The translations under genes were made by a program, and so were the position numbers. The notes below the pieces were generated by a model that searched no databases, was not told where the DNA came from, and saw only the letters and a list, made by a program, of their open reading frames with translations. From positions 3,038,001 to 3,102,000 of the forward strand of contig CM082591.2 in the NCBI GenBank assembly GCA_040954595.2: a DNA stretch of 64,000 nucleotides, written 5' to 3'. Source of the stretch: Balanoglossus misakiensis (lineage: Eukaryota; Hemichordata). Below are positions 58,201 through 64,000 of this stretch, piece after piece. Positions within the stretch are counted from its first letter, which is position 1, and every line of letters starts with the position of its first letter.

Positions 58201-58737
58201 GACATCGACGAAGTGCAGGCGAACGTCTTCCTGAAAACTAACCGAGCAGACTACAAGAAGTGTGTCGATATTCCCGCCGGGGTGAACTTAGAGATGTGGC
58301 GTCAACGTGGCAGAGGTAGGTTATTTTTACAGTGCAGTCTGAGAGTTGAAAGAGAACTTGGTATAGAGTGTACATGTAGCTTCAGAATTGTGTGCAGGTT
58401 GATGGGTGTGTGTAACAGTCATGCTATGTTTCAGTTAAACGACGTGTAGAGTTGCAGAGTAAACTTTTTTTTCTCTTCACATGTAGATAAGGAAGCACCC
58501 AAGATAACTTGTCCCGGAGATATTGTGTTTGAAGTCGGACCAACTGCCAACGGACAAGAATGGATAGCTATCTGGGACGAGCCAACAGTTTCTGATAGAG
58601 ATGAAAATGTATCAATTGTGAGCACCCGTCAAAGCGGGGATACTTTCCCAGAGGGAGTGACGACAGTGACCTACTCAGCCAGTGACTCTTCAGGAAACTG
58701 TGCGACGTGTTCATTTTCAGTGGATATTTCGGCATAG
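55234..58737 (+). CDS. Animal haem peroxidase with C-terminal HYR domain
   Basis: Five exons: 55234-55291, 55525-55791, 56132-57773, 58110-58315 and 58487-58737, giving 807 residues with consistent phases. Residues 1-19 form a signal peptide. About residues 125-720 form a myeloperoxidase/thyroid-peroxidase-type domain. By comparison with MPO, distal Gln230 and His234, catalytic Arg385, haem-linking Glu388 and proximal His482 are present. The Asp that normally precedes the distal His and forms the second haem ester is Ala233 (GQFLAHD). QRGRDHGLPSYN is intact. The last exon encodes a HYR (hyalin repeat) domain, from APKITCPGDI to ATCSFSVD, starting after a phase-1 intron. The second intron has a GC donor (GAG followed by GCAAGT); a GT donor nearby would break the frame. 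Expected role: secreted hydrogen-peroxide-dependent oxidation of halides, tyrosines or matrix. No EGF, CCP or membrane segment follows, unlike vertebrate TPO. Confidence 0.9.
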
Positions 58738-59570
58738 AATGTGTTTTCAGCAGTTTTTACTTCAATTTATATTTTGAATGCCTGTATCAAAGTCGATACG
58801 CCTGGTATCTCGTCAGAGTTATGGTAGGAATGTTTACCCTTTAATATCATGGTTTGGTCTAACCTTAATTGAACCTGCGAGCCTACGAGCAATAATTGCC
58901 CACCACGGCTCCAGAATATTATGAACGATGACGAAATTTATGATTAAAAATCATAAAACACTTTGTGGTATTTTAGTTCAATTTTATCGCATTTTATTCT
59001 GTTACAAATTATGATAAATTTTAGTGATTTATCGGTTATGAGTTTATAAGATTGATTACTGTCCTATTATTGCAATAGGTTTTGTTCTATTTTATTATTA
59101 TTTAAATGCATGAGATTTCTAGGAATTTTGGGATCGTGTGATTTCTTTTTGATGGAAAACGTGACAAAATAAAACCCAAATATTCGGACTCGCTGTATTA
59201 CTAGAGGATAATTAATGTTCATTAACGCTGAAAATGTTGATCTTCTCAGCAATAAATGATCTAATTCCAAAGTTTGAAACGTTAATTTATTTTATTTTTG
59301 TCCTGAGTCTGCTGATGGTGGCTCGTGTTGGTATAGAAAGCAAGTACAGCGCGAATCGTGTCCATTTCTTAGGAAAGACGCCATGTTTATATCGGGGAAT
59401 TCCCTTGTACCACGTGAGTGTGTTCTATGACGTACTTCCGGCTTCCCCGTAAATGTCGTTCCCGTTGCGCCATTATGGTTGAAGTCGGGAATGGTGTGCT
59501 AGAGAACGAATGCACACGACTGTGATGCAGATTTTGTGATATTCAGGACCTCGTCTACAACACAGTGAAG
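58738..59570. other. Intergenic, AT-rich, between peroxidase and ankyrin gene 3
   Basis: Contains the peroxidase 3' UTR and, near 59400-59570, the probable promoter and 5' UTR of the third ankyrin gene. No supported gene. Confidence 0.45.
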
Positions 59571-60561
59571 ATGAACTCGATTTTAGGTGAGCCGTTTCGT
59601 CTCTTCGTAACTAGCCACAACAGATTGAGCTGCTGCGCTGTTACTGCGCTAGTGCACCGGCTGGGCTTGGCTGGTACCCTGCCTCGGTGACAAAGGTTTT
59701 TCTTTCATAATAAATATGTCATGCTTCTTTACTTTGCCAGGGACTCTAGTTCCATCGTTCCACGCACGATATTCAAGTCCTGTGGAGGAGGTGTTTACAG
59801 CTATCAGCCTCGGCCAAGGTCACATCGTGGCGGAAAATTTGAAGAAGGTCGATTCAATGTCAATGTCCCGGGGGTTGACTTTTTTACACCAGGTGGCGAT
59901 GTCCAACAGGTACAAGTTAGTGGCTCCGTTATACGCGCTTGCCAACTATGGCAGGCTTCTCCAGGTACCTGCCGGCAAGGAGTCTGTTGAGTTTGCGGGA
60001 ATGACGGCCATCGAGGTGGCGGAAAAGTTGAAGAACCGATCAGTGCTGCAGAAACTGAAGATTCATAAAATGTTCGAGGAGAGCTTGAGTGAACTTCATG
60101 TGGCGTCGCGGGACGGGGACATTGAGGCAGTCAAAGCGCTGTGTCTCGGAGAATACATGTATAAAGTCGACACGCCGGGGCTTTACGGGAATACGTCTCT
60201 GTACACAGCATGTGTCAGTGGAAAGCTCGAAGTAGCGAAAGTGTTGATGTCCCACGGCGCGAATCCGCGACAGAGGAACGACTGGGGCGACACGATGCTC
60301 CACCGATCTGCCAGATGGGGGCAGGTGGACGTCGTAGAGTACTTTCTAGAGGAGAATCAGTACTTGGATATTGACGCAATGAACTATGATGGCTGCACTG
60401 CTTTGCACATGGCTGCCTTGTACGGAAGCTTGCCGGTCGTCCAACTCCTGCTGGAGTGCGGTGCGTATCCGAGGGCGCGAAACAACAACGGGAGAACGCC
60501 AGTGGATTACGCGCAAGAGGAGGGGCACCATGATGTTTTTGTGGCTCTAAACAATCCATAG
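59571..60561 (+). CDS. Short ankyrin-repeat protein 3
   Basis: Two exons, 59571-59586 (ATGAACTCGATTTTAG followed by GTGAGC) and 59741-60561 (after TTTGCCAG), joined in phase 1 to give 278 residues. The N-terminal 100 residues carry the same module as the two large ankyrin genes (PVEEVFTAISLGQGH through TAIEVAEKL). About five ankyrin repeats follow, with intact TALHMAALYGS and TPVDYAQEEGH units. It is much shorter than the 860- and 880-residue paralogues, either because it never expanded or because it lost the C-terminal repeats. The clean stop and normal last repeat argue for a real gene, not a broken one. It lies on the opposite strand about 40 kb away from the other two. Partner and cell role are unknown. 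Confidence 0.85.
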
Positions 60562-61572
60562 ACTGGAACTTTTCATTTTATAAATGAGAATTTAATGTAA
60601 ACCTGAGTGCCCTTAAGCATTCGGCATACAATACAGGTGCTCTCAGGAATTCTAGTTTAAAAAATTCAACAATTGACAGAAAACTACAATTCCTAGAAAT
60701 GCCTGTTTTGTACGCCGCATCCTTAACTAATGATTTTATTGTTTTAAAAACAAATTGTGGAATGTCTTTGTGTGTGGTGTATATTCCTGCACATGAGATC
60801 AGAATTAGCATGAACAAGAAAAAGCCCCTTATCACAGTCATAAATCAGCTGACTTAGACCTTTAACCTACCTCTAATACTAAGCTCCAACACATGCAAGT
60901 TACAGTTGCACCACTACAATACTTTTCTAGATTTTTCTGCAACTAAATCCCAAGTGAAAACACCATTTTTGTGACATCACAAGCTGAATAATATTACAAA
61001 TATTTTATATTTTCTGAATGTTCTTTCAATTGTAATATAGCAAAACAAATCAAATAAAGATATTGAAATAAAGAAATCTTGTGGTTTGTTGGTATAGCAT
61101 ATCATACATCATTCAGAGCTACGTACATTATGATCAATTTCTTTTGTTTTAGGATAATTTTCAGCGCACAGATTCATTAACTAATCTGTTCTATTATTCC
61201 AAAGTTGCCTGAGATATTCAAAAGGTTATAAAGGCTTTGTTTCCGTGCACAGACTGTCATTTTATTTTATCCGACGAAAGGAAAACAAATTTACTGTCAA
61301 CACTACTGAGGGCGCTAGGGCAATGGCGTCGATGTGTTGGGTGGGTGGTGACATTTGACGGAACAGCTTTCACGTCGTTGTTTTGGGTCAAAGGTCGTTG
61401 TTTTGGGTCAAAGGTCGACTCGTCGTTGTTGGTATCCCACTCGGCCGCGAATATCAAATGAACGCTTAGTTAGTGGCCGTGAAAAGCCGGGTAGCTGAGT
61501 TCCCGGCGGCAAGACGAACCCATATAGGGAAAGTTTGTCCATCTGTAGGCCCGTGCGGGTAGAACTTCAGCG
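60562..61572. other. Intergenic upstream of the small membrane gene
   Basis: The first part is the AT-rich 3' UTR and flank of ankyrin gene 3, with AATAAAG near 61034 and AATAAAG near 61070 as possible polyadenylation signals. From about 61300 the sequence becomes GC-richer and holds the duplicated DR1-like motif annotated separately. No gene-like frame. Confidence 0.5.
61376..61415. promoter_or_regulatory. Tandem 20-bp duplication carrying DR1-type nuclear receptor sites
   Basis: CGTTGTTTTGGGTCAAAGGT occurs twice back to back. GGGTCAAAGGTC is a DR1 element of the HNF4/RXR type. The pair sits about 160-200 bp upstream of the ATG at 61573. The sequence match is direct; binding is inference. 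Confidence 0.6.
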
Positions 61573-63120
61573 ATGGATTCGTCAGGTGAGTACAATTAAT
61601 CAGATCACCAGGGACGCGCCTGTGCTCACGACCGGATCAGCTGTGATATCGATCATCGATGTATGATAAAAAATGTCTATTGCAAACAGAACAGGCTACT
61701 TTTTTCCTAACTACAATTCCCTAGTAGTATTTAGATTCTCCTGTCTAGATATTTTTCTCGAAAACGGCGTTGATGTCTGATACTAGGTGGCCATACTTTC
61801 ACCGTTTTCCGTTCGTTCGTGTGCGACGTGACGACCGTGCTGTATTGATTATATTTGGGGTGAACCACCTGAAAAAGTGCAAAATAGATAATGTAGACAG
61901 TAGCCGGATATGTGGGCGGGCATATGTCATCTGTAATACCAGTAATATGCCAGCATATATTATAATTACCGTATGTCACACCAAACAAAACGGTTAACTG
62001 TTATGAGGTAGCACTAGCCTTTTTAATTTCTGAATCAATATTAATGCAAATTGATAAAATTAATACAGGCTTTTAATAGGTTTCATATGTCAACGTTAAC
62101 AATATTATATAATTGCTAACAATATGACGATTTACCCATAATGCTACCGCATAATGTCATTATGGCACCATATAAATGTTTTCCGCAAAATTTTCCACTC
62201 AATATTTCAAACATCTGCTACCTTTATTATCCCGCTATTATTTCTTTAAAATATACTTATTTTTGCATGGGCTATAGACAGTGTATACAATCAATGTTTT
62301 ACCTTGTAACAACAAGTAAATGTGGAAGACCATATTGTGACACAAATACCATTCCTGTTCAACAACATAATCTTCTCAAGTTCTGGTATTATCTTACATA
62401 AGTCCAAAATGCAACCACTTACTATGTATATCAGATTGTCATCTTGGGAAATCTCTGAATTTCTATTAAAACAAATTTTTCCTCGTAAAGAGCTGTAGTG
62501 CACTGAAGGATGGGTTTTAAGAGACTTCAAAAAAGATAATAATCATTAAACTTTAATCGCTGTACACGATTGAGGTTTGTTTCTGCTGTTGACCAATAAC
62601 AAAGACCGTGCCATTGTACGAATGGCCTTGTGGCAGCTTTGTAGACTATACTGTCTATTGAAAGTGTTATTGATCGAGGAGTTTAGGTTCATAGCACACA
62701 CTTGAATGTTTACGCTACTGGACCAGACTGGTCCTTTTGACTGCACACTGTGTCTGCAGGTGTTTTTCAGATCACAATTTGCAGGGCAATAGCCTACAGC
62801 TAGTGCCTAGCCCTTGGTTGTACACATTGACAGGCTGTCTTGTAACCCTAGCAAAATAACTGCACACTTGTAGTAGCCCTGGCACCCTGGTGGTATAATT
62901 TTTTCAAGCATTTGTAAATGTATACCTCTTAAAGCAATTATATCTCTGCACTGCTCCCAATAAATCACTTTCTTCTCAATTATCTCTTGTGTTCACAGGC
63001 GTCATGAGAGTGGTCGGAATGGTTGCCGTGGAAGCGGTGGTACTCTTAGGCGGCGTTTATCTCTACAACAAAAGAAACCGAGGTAAAAAGAATAAAACTC
63101 ACTTGACCTCTGACCCCTGA
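61573..63120 (+). CDS. Small single-span membrane protein, or start of a longer gene
   Basis: The first coding exon is 61573-61585 (ATGGATTCGTCAG followed by GTGAGT). The second begins at 62999 after TTGTGTTCACAG, and phase 1 agrees. The product has a short N-terminus, one hydrophobic segment (VVGMVAVEAVVLLGGVYLY) and a basic NKRNRGKK stretch. If there is no further splicing, the frame ends at TGA 63118-63120 and gives a microprotein of about 45 residues. Alternatively GTAAAA at 63083 is a donor and the gene continues past the window. I do not recognise a family. The 13-nt first coding exon has the same design as those of the ankyrin genes. Confidence 0.45.
61586..62998. other. Proposed intron of the small membrane gene
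   Basis: A 1.41-kb AT-rich intron with GTGAGT donor and TTGTGTTCACAG acceptor. No coding content recognised. Confidence 0.45.
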
Positions 63121-64000
63121 CTCTCGCACACGGGATACGAGTGGCTTTAAAATTGTCGTGACATAATCAACTTTGTAGGATTTATGGCCAATTGCTGTTG
63201 ACTATACCGTTGATATCTGACAATGTCTCCATTCTTTGCTGAGTGACCCTTTTGTACTCGCATCTCATTTTATGTTTTTTTCATCTTTTGTCTTTTAAGA
63301 TCACCCTTTATAATCCCAACTGTTACACAAGGATGAGATTTAGTATTTATTTCGTTATTTGAAATCTCATCAGTGAAAGACGCCTTGAAACTGCTTATAT
63401 CATGCACAAGTATATGTGTTAGATCATTCCAGAGCAAATGTGTCCAGCCATACACATACATTTGTACACTACTCCCAACAATACGTGTGGCTGTGTAAAT
63501 ACTGTATTAAAACATTCAATTATTTTGTTCGTATGTATAGACTGCTGGCCATGTTCCGTTTTATTTTCCGACCGCGCAAACAACACAAAGGCCTCACCTG
63601 ATTAACGTGAGCACGGGAGATCTGATTACAATGGAGTAAAACTCGGTCCAGGACCGCTATATCAAACTTATTGTGTAATGATGAATGGGGATCAGTTGAG
63701 TCAATGGTGGGTCTTTGTGGCGACCGGCTGCTTAGGTCACTTGGAGTGGTGCCCGTTGCCTGATTCGTGCAACGCCGTCTGTACATTGGAATTTAGTAGC
63801 AAGCAAGAAAAGTTCAAATTCTTGCAACTGGCAAGAGAATTTACCTATCGTTCAGAGGGAAGACTTCAATATTACTTTTTTTATTTTGACATCTGTACTC
63901 GGCAAAAATATTTTTGTTGCCACTAAAATGTGTTGAATGTATTCTGAAGACAGTTATATTATATATGTTAATAAAAATTGTCAATTGTCAATAATGTCAA
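63121..64000. other. Right edge, no gene recognised
   Basis: Either 3' UTR or intron of the preceding gene. An open frame of 82 codons at 63678-63926 has no recognisable pattern. AATAAA at about 63970 near the edge could be a polyadenylation signal. Confidence 0.4.

Noticed and set aside
63678-63926. 82-codon frame near the right edge
   Set aside because: No recognisable motif, no splice partner found.

Overview
The window looks like nuclear DNA of a marine invertebrate deuterostome, most probably a lancelet (Branchiostoma-like). This is inferred from gene content and not tested by any search. The supporting content is: intron-containing genes with GT-AG junctions, two uronyl 2-O-sulfotransferase-like genes, three patched-domain (PTCHD3-like) genes, three related ankyrin genes, a peroxidase ending in a HYR domain, Link domains, and an Ig receptor with ITIM motifs. 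There are no bacterial operons, rRNA or CRISPR. I rebuilt gene models by joining open reading frames at splice sites and checking that phases agree.

Layout. 0.7-6 kb: two UST-like sulfotransferase genes in tandem on the minus strand. 8.6-19.6 kb: two large ankyrin-repeat genes on the minus strand, each apparently with a tiny first coding exon. 21.1-24.5 kb: PTCHD3-like copy 1 on the plus strand, head-to-head with the second ankyrin gene. 27.2-31.5 kb: PTCHD3-like copy 2 (minus). 32.8-43.0 kb: an Ig-domain receptor with two ITIMs (minus), split by an 8.49-kb DNA transposon (34425-42912) with near-identical 0.92-kb terminal inverted repeats and a roughly 1.55-kilo-residue ORF. 43.8-45.2 kb: a four-exon secreted phospholipase A2 gene (minus). 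45.8-50.3 kb: PTCHD3-like copy 3 (minus), whose intron holds a 554-bp foldback MITE with a 9-bp target duplication. 52.0-54.0 kb: a four-exon gene (minus) for a type II membrane protein with a three-unit mucin-like stalk and two Link domains. 55.2-58.7 kb: a five-exon animal haem peroxidase with a C-terminal HYR domain (plus). 59.6-60.6 kb: a third, shorter ankyrin gene (plus). 61.6-63.1 kb: a small single-span membrane protein or the start of a longer gene (plus).

The genes do not form one pathway. Several are local duplicates (sulfotransferases x2, ankyrin x3, patched x3), and patched copies 2 and 3 share patches of near identity that suggest gene conversion. The Ig receptor, secreted PLA2, Link protein and peroxidase would suit surface or innate defence and matrix roles, but that grouping is inference. 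The most striking observation is the transposon: treating it as 34425-42912 with a 3-bp target duplication, its removal joins the signal-peptide segment to the first Ig domain in one open frame of 584 codons. The assembled allele therefore appears to be a recent insertion into a coding exon of an inhibitory-type receptor.
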